Notes: a model not told the origin generated them from the sequence alone. DNA of 9,416 nucleotides from an uncultured Actinomycetes bacterium (GCA_946481495.1 CAMLNW010000098.1:1-9416), one strand, 5' to 3'; positions 1-7,784 are shown, counted from the first letter of the stretch. Numbers and translations are program-made.

Positions 1-176
1 CCACGATCGTGCAGGTCGGCGGGCCGCCGGCCGACGAGGCCGAGACGGGCGCCGCCGACACGGTGAGCACACCCGGCGCCGGCGGCTCCGATGCGCCTGG
101 CGCCGCTGAGGACGTGGTGCCGGAGCCATCCGAGGCCGCCGACGAGGCAGAGCCTGGCAAGGCGGATCGCTCGTGA
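1..176 (+). CDS. nuoG: C-terminal tail of the gene upstream of nuoH, presumably NADH-quinone oxidoreductase subunit G (partial)
   Basis: An open frame enters from the left edge (first full codon at position 3) and ends at a TGA at 174-176. The 57 visible residues are a short beta-like piece (TIVQVGG) followed by a low-complexity tail rich in Ala, Glu, Asp, Pro and Gly that ends KADRS. No catalytic or iron-sulfur motif lies in this fragment. The name is therefore inferred from position: in the conserved nuoA-N order, nuoG directly precedes nuoH. NuoG is the large peripheral-arm subunit that carries several Fe-S clusters. The last codon and stop overlap the GTG start of nuoH by four bases (GTGA), which suggests translational coupling. 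The acidic, Pro/Ala-rich tail is probably a disordered extension beyond the folded domain. It could be another protein if the operon order is unusual. Confidence 0.6.
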   Translation, partial: TIVQVGGPPADEAETGAADTVSTPGAGGSDAPGAAEDVVPEPSEAADEAEPGKADRS

Positions 177-1168
177 CCGTCGAGTCGACGTTGGTCCAGA
201 TCGTCAAGGCGATCGTGATCTTCGCGTTCATCCTGCAGGTGGTTCCGCTGATCCTGCTGCTCGAGCGCAAGCTGCTCGGCCGCTTCCAGGCGCGCTACGG
301 CCCCAACCGCGTCGGCTTCCGCGGGCTCGGCCAGCCGCTCGCCGACGTGCTCAAGCTGCTGTCGAAGGAGCGCTTCACGCCCGAGACGGCGGTGCCGTGG
401 ATGATGGCGATCGCCCCGGTGATCTCGATCGCGACCGCGGTCGCGACGCTCGCGATCATCCCGTTCGGCCCGCAGGGCGCCTGGGGCGGCGACGTCGGCC
501 TCTACGGCATCGACGTCCCGATCGGGCTGCTCTACTTCTTCGCCTTCGGCTCGCTCGCCTTCTACGCGCTCGTGCTCGGCGGCTGGGCATCCGGCTCGAA
601 GTACTCGTTCCTCGGCGCGATGCGCTCCGCCGCCCAGCTGATCTCCTACGAGGTCGCGATCGGCCTGTCGCTGCTCGGCGTCGCGATGATGGCCGGCTCG
701 CTGTCGTTCGTCGACATCGTCGAGGCGCAGGGCGCCGACGGCAAGGGGATCTGGTTCATCGTGCCGCAGTTCGTCGGCTTCCTCGTCTTCATGGTCGCCG
801 GCTTCGCCGAGACCGCGCGCGCCCCGTTCGACCTGCCGGAGGCCGACGCCGAGATCGTCGCCGGCTACAACACCGAGTACGGCGGCATGCGCTTCGGCTC
901 GTTCTTCATGGCCGAGTACATCGAGGTGATCGTGATCGCCGGCGTCGCGACAGCCTGCTTCTTCGGCGGCTGGCACGGACCGGGCCCGATCGCGCTCGCG
1001 CCGCTCTGGGTGCTGCTGAAGATGTTCGCCTTCGTCGTCCTCTTCATCTGGGTTCGGGCTACGCTGCCGCGCCTCCGCTACGACCAGCTGATGTCGTTCG
1101 GCTGGAAGGTGCTGCTGCCGCTGGCGACGGTCAACGCCCTCGTAACCGCAATCGTCCTGGTGGTCTGA
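173..1168 (+). CDS. nuoH: NADH-quinone oxidoreductase subunit H (complex I membrane subunit)
   Basis: NuoH (ND1 family) sits in the membrane at the junction of the two arms of complex I. It forms much of the quinone-binding channel and the first part of the proton-transfer path. The 331-residue length is normal. The family signatures are clear: [18 protein letters not shown] at residues 31-48, SYE at 158-160 (conserved membrane Glu160), and the acidic quinone-site loop around 212-237 with [13 protein letters not shown] and [11 protein letters not shown]. About eight hydrophobic helices are visible. The GTG start at 173 was chosen because it matches the usual NuoH N-terminus. It has an AAGGCGGA ribosome site at 159-166 and overlaps the preceding stop as GTGA. 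The gap to nuoI is five bases. All conserved charged residues I looked for are present, so the subunit should be functional. Confidence 0.97.
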   Translation: MTVESTLVQIVKAIVIFAFILQVVPLILLLERKLLGRFQARYGPNRVGFRGLGQPLADVLKLLSKERFTPETAVPWMMAIAPVISIATAVATLAIIPFGPQGAWGGDVGLYGIDVPIGLLYFFAFGSLAFYALVLGGWASGSKYSFLGAMRSAAQLISYEVAIGLSLLGVAMMAGSLSFVDIVEAQGADGKGIWFIVPQFVGFLVFMVAGFAETARAPFDLPEADAEIVAGYNTEYGGMRFGSFFMAEYIEVIVIAGVATACFFGGWHGPGPIALAPLWVLLKMFAFVVLFIWVRATLPRLRYDQLMSFGWKVLLPLATVNALVTAIVLVV

Positions 1169-1173
1169 ACTTC

Positions 1174-1707
1174 ATGAGCTACGAGCTGACAGACGACGTG
1201 ATCGAGGTCCAGCGCGGACCGGAGCCCGGCGGGGTCGGCGGCGCCTACCGCACCTTCGGCGCGACGCTGCGCGGCATGCGCACGACGCTCGCGCGGCTGG
1301 CCGAGAAGCCGGTCACGATCGAGTACCCGGAGGAGAAGACTCCCGTCTACCCGCGCTTCCGCGGCCGCCACAAGCTGCATAAGTTCGAGGACACGGGCCT
1401 GGAGAAGTGCGTCGGCTGCTCGCTCTGCGTCGCCGCCTGCCCGGCCCAGTGCATCCGCGTCGTCGCCGACGAGAACACGCCCGAGCACCAGGTGTCGGCC
1501 GGCGAGCGCTACGCGGCGGTCTACGAGATCAACATGAGCCGCTGCATCTTCTGCGGCTACTGCGAGGTCGCCTGCCCGTTCGACGCGATCACGATGGGCA
1601 ACGACTATGAGCTCGCCGACTACGAGCGCTCCGACCTGATCTTCACCAAGGAGATGCTGCTGGCGGAGCCGATCGAGCGCACTCCCTTGAGGCGCGAGGG
1701 GGAGTAG
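1174..1707 (+). CDS. nuoI: NADH-quinone oxidoreductase subunit I (2x[4Fe-4S] ferredoxin-like)
   Basis: NuoI is the 8Fe ferredoxin-type subunit that carries clusters N6a and N6b. It relays electrons from NuoG to the terminal cluster in NuoB and sits on the NuoH interface. The 177-residue protein has two classic CxxCxxCxxxCP motifs: Cys79, 82, 85 and 89 ([12 protein letters not shown]) and Cys124, 127, 130 and 134 ([12 protein letters not shown]). The basic stretch before them ([15 protein letters not shown]) is also typical. The open frame extends far upstream to position 91, but that part is the out-of-phase shadow of nuoH and not a fusion. The ATG at 1174, five bases after the nuoH stop, gives the normal N-terminus. 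Only a weak GGTGG (1159-1163) lies upstream, so translation is probably coupled to nuoH. An extra Cys93 follows the first motif and is not a known ligand. Confidence 0.97.
   Translation: MSYELTDDVIEVQRGPEPGGVGGAYRTFGATLRGMRTTLARLAEKPVTIEYPEEKTPVYPRFRGRHKLHKFEDTGLEKCVGCSLCVAACPAQCIRVVADENTPEHQVSAGERYAAVYEINMSRCIFCGYCEVACPFDAITMGNDYELADYERSDLIFTKEMLLAEPIERTPLRREGE
1696..1704 (+). promoter_or_regulatory. Ribosome binding site for nuoJ (supports TTG start)
   Basis: The purine run GAGGGGGAG ends six bases before the TTG at 1711. It lies inside the last codons of nuoI. This strong site is the main reason for accepting the rare TTG start of nuoJ. The next in-frame alternative, a GTG at residue 32, would remove the first membrane helix. 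Confidence 0.65.
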
Positions 1708-1710
1708 GGC

Positions 1711-2283
1711 TTGTTCTTCGAGCAGCTCCTCTTCTTCATCGCGGGCGCGGGCGCGATCGGCGGTGCGCTCGGCGTCGTGCTGCTGCGCAACCCGTTCTAC
1801 AGCGTGCTCGCGCTGGTCGCGCACCTGATCTCGCTGGCGCTCGTCTTCCTGCTGCTGACCGCCGCCTTCGTCGCCGCCGCCCAGGTCGTCGTCTACGCCG
1901 GCGCCGTGATGGTGCTCTACGTCTTCGTCGTCGCCTACGTCGGCGGCAGCGACGACGAGCTGCGGCCCGAGACCGCCGGCCCGTTCGCCGCGCTCGGCCC
2001 GATCTTCGCCGGCGCGCTGCTGATCGAGCTGGTCATCGCGGTCGTCGGCTCCGGCCTGTCGGCGCTCGACTCGACCGGCCCCAAGGTCGGCGACGGCTTC
2101 GGCTCGCCGGCGGCGATCGGCGACGCGCTGCTGACCAAGTTCCTGCTGCCGTTCGAGGCCGCGTCGTTCCTGCTGCTCGTAGCCGCCGTCGGCGCCGTCG
2201 TCCTCGCGCGCAAGCGGCGTGGCCTGCACGAGCCGGCCGACGCAATCTCGGTCGCCGACGTCTTCCGCGGAGGCCAGGCCTGA
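1711..2283 (+). CDS. nuoJ: NADH-quinone oxidoreductase subunit J
   Basis: NuoJ (ND6 family) is a membrane-arm subunit between NuoH/NuoA and NuoK. Its third helix carries the pi-bulge that changes shape during the coupling cycle. The 190-residue protein shows about five hydrophobic segments. The family core is AAQVVVYAGAVMVLYVFVV at residues 56-74, with the conserved Tyr-Ala-Gly-Ala and the LY-FV pattern. NPFYSVLALV (27-36) precedes it, and a last helix around 148-167 (FEAASFLLLVAAVGAVVLA) is typical of the family. The start is TTG at 1711, three bases after the nuoI stop, with a good purine-rich ribosome site. The stop at 2281-2283 shares its last base with the nuoK ATG (TGATG). The length is at the short end for actinobacterial NuoJ, some of which carry longer C-terminal tails. 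Confidence 0.93.
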   Translation: MFFEQLLFFIAGAGAIGGALGVVLLRNPFYSVLALVAHLISLALVFLLLTAAFVAAAQVVVYAGAVMVLYVFVVAYVGGSDDELRPETAGPFAALGPIFAGALLIELVIAVVGSGLSALDSTGPKVGDGFGSPAAIGDALLTKFLLPFEAASFLLLVAAVGAVVLARKRRGLHEPADAISVADVFRGGQA

Positions 2284-2582
2284 TGGACATCTCCTGGTTC
2301 GTCGTCCTGTCGGCGTTCATCTTCTGCATCGGCGCGGCCGGCGTGATGACGCGCCGCAGCCCGCTGGTGATCCTGCTCTGCCTCGAGCTGATGCTCAACG
2401 CGGGCAACCTCGCGCTGATCGCCTTCTCGCGGATGGTCGGCAACGTCGAGGGCCAGATCTTCGCGCTGATCGTGATGGTCGTCGCGGCCTGTGAGGTCGT
2501 GATCGGCCTCGGGATCATCGTCGCGATGTACCGCCGCAAGCTGCCGATCGACGTCGATGACATGGCGGAGCTGCGCGGATGA
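2283..2582 (+). CDS. nuoK: NADH-quinone oxidoreductase subunit K
   Basis: NuoK (ND4L family) is a small three-helix membrane subunit that links NuoJ to the antiporter-like NuoN, M and L and carries two buried glutamates needed for proton transfer. At 99 residues it is full length. Glu35 lies in LELMLNAGNLA and Glu71 in AACEVVIGLGIIV. These match the two essential E. coli glutamates (Glu36 and Glu72), so the half-channel residues are intact. The ATG at 2283 overlaps the nuoJ stop by one base and follows GGAGG (2269-2273) at nine bases. The end overlaps nuoL by four bases (ATGA). One small departure is Gly41 where many homologues have Val in the ELMLNAVNL motif. Confidence 0.96.
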   Translation: MDISWFVVLSAFIFCIGAAGVMTRRSPLVILLCLELMLNAGNLALIAFSRMVGNVEGQIFALIVMVVAACEVVIGLGIIVAMYRRKLPIDVDDMAELRG

Positions 2583-4588
2583 GCGCCACTTCATGGGGGT
2601 GGCTGGTGCTGGCGTTCCCGCTCGCGGGGATGCTCGTGATCGCTCTCGGCTGGCGGGTGCTGCCGGACAAGGTCGCGGGCTGGATCGGCAGCGGCGCGAT
2701 CCTCGGCGCGTTCGCATCGGCGATCGCGATGCTGATCGACCTGCAGGACCAGCCCGAGGAGGCGCGCTCGCTGGTCGACTCGGCCTGGACCTACGCGAGC
2801 ACCGCCGGCTTCAGCGTAGACATGTCGATCCTGGTCGACCCGCTGTCGGTGATGATGTGCCTGATCGTCTCGGGCGTGTCGTTCCTGATCCACGTCTACT
2901 CAGTCGCCTACATGGAGTCGGACCGCTCCTATAAGCGGTTCTTCGCCTACCTCAACTTCTTCGTCTTCTCGATGCTGCTGCTCGTCCTAGCGGCGAACTT
3001 CGTGCTGCTGATCGTCGGCTGGGCGTTCGTCGGCGCCGCCTCCTACCTGCTGATCTCGTTCTGGTACCGCCGCTCGACGGCGACCAAGGCCGGCATCAAG
3101 GCGTTCGTGATCAACGTGATCGGCGACGTCGGCCTGGTGATCGGCGCGTTCCTGCTGTTCGACGCGACCGGCGCGCTCGACTACGCCGGGGTGTTCGCAG
3201 ACGTCGGCACCGCGTTCAGCCACAACGACGGCACGCTGATCGCCGCCTGCCTGCTGCTGCTCGTCGGCGCGTTCGCGAAGTCAGCCCAGCTGCCGCTGCA
3301 CACCTGGCTGCCCGACGCGATGGAGGGCCCGACGCCGGTCTCCTCACTGATCCACGCCGCGACGATGGTCACCGCCGGCGTCTACTTGATCGCGCGCATG
3401 CATCCGCTCTTCGAGCAGGCCCCGGCGGCCGCTGACATCAGCGCCGTGATCGGCACAGCGACGCTGTTCGTCGCGGCGTCGATCGCGCTGGTGATGACCG
3501 ACCTCAAGCGCGCGATCGCCTACTCGACGATGTCGCAGATCGGCTACATGATCCTCGGCGTCTCGGTCTTCGCCTACAGCGCCGGGATGTTCCACCTGAT
3601 GACGCACGCCTTCTTCAAGGCGCTGCTGTTCATGGGCGCCGGCTCGGTGATCGCGGCGATGGCCAACGAGCAGTCGCTCGACAAGATGGGCGGCTTCCGC
3701 AAGGCGATGCCGTTCACCTACGCGACCTTCACCGCGGGCGCGCTGGCGCTCGCAGGCTTCCCGCTGACCTCGGGCTTCTTCTCGAAGGACGAGATCCTCG
3801 CCTACACCGTCAACCGCGGCGGCTGGTTCATAGCGCTGGCGGTCGTCGGCTACATCACCGCGTTCATGACGGCGATCTACGCCTTCCGGCTGGTCTTCCG
3901 CGTCTTCCACGGCGAGCCGTGCGAGCAGGCGCACGAGCTCGAGGGCGGCCACCTCGCCCACGCCGAGCCGTTCAACCCGGCGACCGGCGAGACCGAGGAC
4001 ACCGACGCCGGCTTCCCGGGGGCGGAGCACCACATCGCCGAGCGAGAGGGCGCGATGAAGGCGGCGATGGGGCCGCTGGCACTGCTGGCGATCGTCGCCG
4101 GCGTCGTCCAGATCCCCGGTGTGACCGACGTGATCGAGAAGTTCCTCGAGCCGACGTTCGCCGGCTCGCACTACGTCCACGACCACCCGAGCACGCAGGC
4201 CGACTACATCGGCCTGGCGGTCGGCGCGGTGATCTCGATCGCGGGGATCCTGGTCGCGGCGCGGATCTACCTCTGGCGTCCGGGGACGTCGGCGAAGCTG
4301 CAGGAGCGCTTCGGCGCGCTGCACACGCTGCTGTCGAACAAGTGGTACTTCGACGAGGCCTACGACTACGGCGTCGTACGGCCGATGACTGCGCTCGGCC
4401 GCTTCGGCCGCACGGTCATCGAGAGCTCGTTCGTCCAGGGCTTCCTGGTTGGCGGGACGGTCGGGATCGTGCGCGCGGGCAGCTCGTTCGCCCGCTCGAT
4501 CCAGACCGGCGAGCTGCGCGCCTACGCGGCGCTGCTGCTGCTCGGCCTGAGCGCGATCGTCCTCTACTTCCTGATCGTGGCGAGCTGA
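2579..4588 (+). CDS. nuoL: NADH-quinone oxidoreductase subunit L (antiporter-like, distal membrane arm)
   Basis: NuoL (ND5 family) is the distal antiporter-like subunit, with a long lateral helix that braces the membrane arm. The 669 residues include the N-terminal domain (DPLSVMM, 87-93), the core channel with Lys234 (GAFAKSAQLPLHTWLPDAM, 230-248), His259 in LIHAATMVTAGVYL, and Lys403/Asp404 in GFFSKDEIL. The C-terminus has NKWYFDEAYDYGVV (587-600) and a final helix. The most notable point is the TM5 motif, which reads GWAFVGAASYLLISFWY (147-163). The family normally has GWE, so the conserved proton-path glutamate is Ala149 (GCG at 3023-3025). Residues 444-490 form a long hydrophilic loop rich in His and acidic residues. 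The ATG at 2579 overlaps the nuoK stop (ATGA), with GGAG at 2567-2570. Despite the substitution, the rest of the protein is fully conserved in pattern. Confidence 0.97.
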   Translation: MSATSWGWLVLAFPLAGMLVIALGWRVLPDKVAGWIGSGAILGAFASAIAMLIDLQDQPEEARSLVDSAWTYASTAGFSVDMSILVDPLSVMMCLIVSGVSFLIHVYSVAYMESDRSYKRFFAYLNFFVFSMLLLVLAANFVLLIVGWAFVGAASYLLISFWYRRSTATKAGIKAFVINVIGDVGLVIGAFLLFDATGALDYAGVFADVGTAFSHNDGTLIAACLLLLVGAFAKSAQLPLHTWLPDAMEGPTPVSSLIHAATMVTAGVYLIARMHPLFEQAPAAADISAVIGTATLFVAASIALVMTDLKRAIAYSTMSQIGYMILGVSVFAYSAGMFHLMTHAFFKALLFMGAGSVIAAMANEQSLDKMGGFRKAMPFTYATFTAGALALAGFPLTSGFFSKDEILAYTVNRGGWFIALAVVGYITAFMTAIYAFRLVFRVFHGEPCEQAHELEGGHLAHAEPFNPATGETEDTDAGFPGAEHHIAEREGAMKAAMGPLALLAIVAGVVQIPGVTDVIEKFLEPTFAGSHYVHDHPSTQADYIGLAVGAVISIAGILVAARIYLWRPGTSAKLQERFGALHTLLSNKWYFDEAYDYGVVRPMTALGRFGRTVIESSFVQGFLVGGTVGIVRAGSSFARSIQTGELRAYAALLLLGLSAIVLYFLIVAS

Positions 4589-4592
4589 GCGC

Positions 4593-6167
4593 GTGCTGAC
4601 GATCCACCTCTCGATCGTGATCTTCCTGCCCGTCGTGGCGGCGCTGATCGGCGCGCTGTTGCCGGAGCGGATCGGCCGCTGGGTCGTCGTCGCCGGCAGC
4701 GTCACGGTGCTCGGCTACGCGATCGCGATGATCGCCGACTTCGGCACCGGCACGACCGGGCTCCAGTATGTGACCGACGACGAGTGGATCGCCGAGCTCG
4801 GCATCCGCTACCAGCTCGGCGTCGACGGCTTGAACCTGTTCCTGGTCGCGCTGACAGCCGTGCTGTGGCTCCCGGCGATGGTCTGGTCGGCCGTCCGCGA
4901 GACCGAGCGCCAGAAGCTGTTCCTCTTCCACATGGCGCTCGCCGAGACGGCGGTGCTCGGCGCGTTCCTCGCCCAGGACCTGGCGCTGTTCGTCCTCTTC
5001 TTCGACCTGATGCTGGTGCCGTTCTACTTCCTGATCGGCGGCTGGGGTCAGGGCGACCGCGTCGCGGCGACGACCAAGTTCGTGATCTACACGCTCGTCG
5101 GCTCGCTGCTGATGCTCGCCGGGGCGGTGGCGCTCGGCGTGCTGACGGCGTCGAACTCGGGCAACGACCTGACCTTCTCGATCGCCGAGCTGGCCGCCAA
5201 CCCGCTGCCCGAGGGCACGCAGCAGTGGATCTTCCTGCTGTTCGCGCTCGCCTTCCTCGTCAAGGCGCCGGCGTTCCCGTTCCACGGCTGGGTCGTCGAC
5301 ACCTACCGTGCGACGCCGATCCCGGTGCTCGTCTGCCTGTCGGCGGTGCTGTCGAAGGTCGGCGTCTACGCCTTCCTGCGGATCGTGCTGCCGACGATGC
5401 CCGACGCCTCGGTCCACTTCCAGGACCTGATCCTCGTGATCGCCGTCTTCTCGATCCTCTACGGCTCGGTGCTCGCCTTCTCGCAGGACGAGCCGCGGCT
5501 GGTGCTCGCCTACTCCTCGATCGCCCAGCTCGGGTTCATCACACTGGGCATCTTCGCGATCGACGACCTCGGCTCCCAGGGCGCCGTGATGCAGATGGTC
5601 AACCACGGCCTGGTGGTCGGTGCGCTGCTGTTCGTGATCGCCGTCCTGACGAGGCGTGCCGGCGGCTCGCCGACGCTCGCCCAGATGGGCGGGATCGCGT
5701 TGCGCGCGCCCGTGCTCGCCGCGCTGTTCCTGATCGTCACGCTCGCGACACTCGCAATGCCCGGCTCACCGAACTTCGTCGGCGAGATCCTGATCCTCTT
5801 CGGCGCGCTCGAGGACAAGATCGTCTTCGGGCTGATCGCCAGCATCGGCGTCGCGCTCGCCGCCGTCTACGCGATCCGCCTGTTCCAGAAGTCGATGCAC
5901 AACCGCGTCGGCCCCGGCGTTGGCGGCGGTGACCTCTGTGCGCTCGACTTCAGCTTGATCGCCCCGATCGCCGCGGTGATCGTCGCGCTCGGGGTCTACC
6001 CGCAGCTGGTGCTGGAGCGGACCGAGGACGCGACGACGGCGCAGATCACGGCGGCCGCGAAGCTGACCGACGACGGAACCGCCGAACGCGCCGACCAGAT
6101 GCGCGAGCCGACCGGCTCCGAGCACGGCGAGACGAGCACCCACCCTGAGGTCTCGGTGATCAAGTGA
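4593..6167 (+). CDS. nuoM: NADH-quinone oxidoreductase subunit M (antiporter-like)
   Basis: NuoM (ND4 family) is the middle antiporter-like subunit, thought to move one proton per cycle. At 524 residues it is close to the family length. Visible elements are GVDGLNLFLVALTA (76-89), the TM5 motif FFDLMLVPFYFLIGGWG (136-152), Lys224 in FLVKAPAFPFHGW, Lys255 in LSKVGVYAF, and Glu398 in PGSPNFVGEILILFG. TM5 carries Asp138 where the family nearly always has Glu, which is a conservative change. After HGW the usual LPDAHxxAPTAGS is replaced by VVDTYRATPIPV, a variant I associate with actinobacterial and Chloroflexi NuoM. The last 47 or so residues (478-524) are a hydrophilic tail without motif. The start is GTG at 4593, four bases after the nuoL stop. 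No strong Shine-Dalgarno is present, so coupling to nuoL is likely. Confidence 0.96.
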   Translation: MLTIHLSIVIFLPVVAALIGALLPERIGRWVVVAGSVTVLGYAIAMIADFGTGTTGLQYVTDDEWIAELGIRYQLGVDGLNLFLVALTAVLWLPAMVWSAVRETERQKLFLFHMALAETAVLGAFLAQDLALFVLFFDLMLVPFYFLIGGWGQGDRVAATTKFVIYTLVGSLLMLAGAVALGVLTASNSGNDLTFSIAELAANPLPEGTQQWIFLLFALAFLVKAPAFPFHGWVVDTYRATPIPVLVCLSAVLSKVGVYAFLRIVLPTMPDASVHFQDLILVIAVFSILYGSVLAFSQDEPRLVLAYSSIAQLGFITLGIFAIDDLGSQGAVMQMVNHGLVVGALLFVIAVLTRRAGGSPTLAQMGGIALRAPVLAALFLIVTLATLAMPGSPNFVGEILILFGALEDKIVFGLIASIGVALAAVYAIRLFQKSMHNRVGPGVGGGDLCALDFSLIAPIAAVIVALGVYPQLVLERTEDATTAQITAAAKLTDDGTAERADQMREPTGSEHGETSTHPEVSVIK

Positions 6168-7702
6168 TCGACGTCCTCGCAGCCGTCAAGGCACCGGAGA
6201 TCGACTACCAGGGCCTCGCGCCCCTGTTCGCCGTCGGCGGCGGGGCGATTGTCGTGCTGATCGCCGGCCTGTTCCCCGGCCGCGCTGTTCAGCGCGTGCT
6301 GGTTCCCCTGCTGGCGGCGGCTGCGCTGGTCGTGGCGATCGTCTTCTCGATCGTCAACTGGGATCCCGGCGTGATCAAGCCGATCATCTCCGGCGCGCTG
6401 TCGATCGACACGCTCGCGCTGTTCATGTCGATCCTCTTCTACGTCGCGGGACTAGCCGCGATCGCGCTGTCGCTGCGCTGGGAGTCGGTCCAGGAGGCTG
6501 GCGCAGGCGAGTATTTCGCGCTGATGCTCGGCTCGATCGCCGGCATGACGATGCTCGCCGGCGCCGAGAACCTGGTGACGCTGTTCGTCGGCCTCGAGCT
6601 GCTTTCGATCCCGCTCTACGTCCTCTGCGCCTCGTCGGTGCGCGACCGCAAGTCGCTCGAGTCGGGGCTGAAGTACCTGGTCGTCGGCTCGGTTGGCTCG
6701 GCGACGCTGCTCTACGGCCTCGCGTTCGTCTACGGCGCCACCGGCCATACCGACTTCTCCGGCATCTCGGCCGCGATCGGCGACACCGTCAAGGTCGGCG
6801 ACCCGCTGCTGCTGACCGGCGTCGCGCTCGCCGCCGTCGGCCTCGCCTTCAAGGCTTCGGTCGCGCCGTTCCATCAGTGGACGCCCGACGTCTACCAGGG
6901 CGCCCCGACCCCGGTCACTGCCTTCATGGCCGTCGCGACCAAGGCCGCGGCGTTCGCGATCGTCCTGCGGCTGTTCGGCGGCACGCTGCTCGACCTTCAG
7001 GACGACTGGGCGCCGGCGCTCGCCGCGCTCGCCACCGCGACGATCCTGATCGGCAACGCCGGCGCGATCGTCCAGCGCTCGCTGAAGCGGCTACTGGGAT
7101 GGTCCGGCGTCGCCCAGGCCGGCTACATGCTGGCGGGCGTCGTTGTCGGCACCCAGCTCGGCCTCCAGGCAACCGTCTTCTACCTCGCCGCCTATCTCGT
7201 GATGAACGTCGCCGCGTTCGCCGTCGTGATCGCACGCGAGCGGGTGTCCGAGCACGGTGACGACATCGAGTCGCTGCGCGACCTTTCGCGCGCCGCCCCG
7301 CTGCTCGCCTGGCCGATGACGATCGCGATGCTCGGCCTCGCCGGCTTCCCCGCCACGGCCGGCTTCATCGGAAAGTTCTATTTGATCGACGCCTCCGTGG
7401 CCGGCGACTACGCCTGGCTCGGGATCGTGATCGTCGTCGGCTCGATGATCTCGCTCGCCTACTACCTGCGCGTCGTCGCGATCATGTGGATGGACCGCGT
7501 CGAGATCACCCTCCCGACCATCCCGCCACGCACCGTCAAGCCACTCCGCGGCTGGTCCCCCGAGGCCGACCCCCGCGCCACCCCCGAGATCACCGCCGTC
7601 GCCCTCATCGCGGCCGCCGCCACCATCTTCCTCGGCATCTTCCCCTCACCCCTCTTCGACGTCGTCAAGGACGTCGGCACCTCCCTCGCCTCGCTGCTCT
7701 AG
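6164..7702 (+). CDS. nuoN: NADH-quinone oxidoreductase subunit N (antiporter-like), last gene of the nuo operon
   Basis: NuoN (ND2 family) is the antiporter-like subunit nearest NuoK. The 512-residue protein has all the expected channel residues: Glu145 in LFVGLELLSIPLYVL (TM5), Lys230 in LAFKASVAPFHQWTPDVYQGAPTPV, Lys260 in VATKAAAFA, and Lys404 in GFPATAGFIGKFYL. WSGVAQAGYMLAG at 313-325 is also characteristic. The start is GTG at 6164, overlapping the nuoM stop as GTGA. A GAGG lies 13 bases upstream, rather far, so coupling probably matters. The cytoplasmic loop 449-475 is Pro-rich and hydrophilic. From about codon 447 to the end, codon choice shifts to C-ending codons (ACC, GCC, CCC, CTC). 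A strong hairpin follows about five bases after the TAG stop, which fits the end of the operon. Confidence 0.97.
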   Translation: MIDVLAAVKAPEIDYQGLAPLFAVGGGAIVVLIAGLFPGRAVQRVLVPLLAAAALVVAIVFSIVNWDPGVIKPIISGALSIDTLALFMSILFYVAGLAAIALSLRWESVQEAGAGEYFALMLGSIAGMTMLAGAENLVTLFVGLELLSIPLYVLCASSVRDRKSLESGLKYLVVGSVGSATLLYGLAFVYGATGHTDFSGISAAIGDTVKVGDPLLLTGVALAAVGLAFKASVAPFHQWTPDVYQGAPTPVTAFMAVATKAAAFAIVLRLFGGTLLDLQDDWAPALAALATATILIGNAGAIVQRSLKRLLGWSGVAQAGYMLAGVVVGTQLGLQATVFYLAAYLVMNVAAFAVVIARERVSEHGDDIESLRDLSRAAPLLAWPMTIAMLGLAGFPATAGFIGKFYLIDASVAGDYAWLGIVIVVGSMISLAYYLRVVAIMWMDRVEITLPTIPPRTVKPLRGWSPEADPRATPEITAVALIAAAATIFLGIFPSPLFDVVKDVGTSLASLL

Positions 7703-7706
7703 GGGC

Positions 7707-7741
7707 GAGTGCAACAGGGGCGCCCGCCTCCTGTCGCACTT
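7707..7741 (+). terminator. Hairpin after nuoN, probable operon terminator
   Basis: Bases 7708-7718 (AGTGCAACAGG) pair with 7730-7740 (CCTGTCGCACT), giving 11 positions with one A/C mismatch (7713/7735). The stem can be extended by a G-C and a G-T pair on the loop side, leaving a loop of about seven bases. It begins five bases after the nuoN stop. Only TTCC follows rather than a T-run, so it is not a textbook intrinsic terminator. U-poor hairpins of this kind are common at operon ends in actinobacteria. It could instead be an RNA-stabilising 3' hairpin. Confidence 0.5.
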
Positions 7742-7753
7742 CCGTCACCCGAG

Positions 7754-7784
7754 CGTCCCCACGCGTCAGTCGCGTGTCGGGACG
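7754..7784 (+). other. Second strong hairpin, in the leader of the DUF4160 gene
   Basis: CGTCCC-CACGCG (7754-7765) pairs with CGCGTG (7771-7776) and GGGACG (7779-7784). The loop is five bases (TCAGT), with a two-base bulge (TC) on the right arm, giving 12 base pairs that are nearly all G-C. It ends at the first base of the weak GGTGG purine region and eight bases before the ATG at 7793. It could be a second terminator, a transcript-stabilising stem or a translational control element. The sequence alone does not decide. Confidence 0.5.

Noticed and set aside
407..414. Repeated GCGATCGC octamers (also in nuoK/L/M/N), resembling the HIP1 element
   Set aside because: They arise from frequent Ala-Ile (GCG ATC GC-) codon pairs in membrane helices. 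There is no spacing pattern and none stands out in non-coding DNA.
91..1173. Open reading frame running into nuoI from position 91, suggesting a 538-residue fusion
   Set aside because: The first 361 residues are an Arg/Asp-rich out-of-phase reading of nuoH. Recognisable NuoI sequence begins at the ATG at 1174.
3344..4705. Long minus-strand open frames opposite nuo (for example 453 aa at 3344-4705, 396 aa at 4416-5606, 383 aa at 1078-2229)
   Set aside because: They are Arg/Asp/Glu/His/Gln-rich with no motif, the usual antisense shadow of high-GC codon bias over clearly identified genes.
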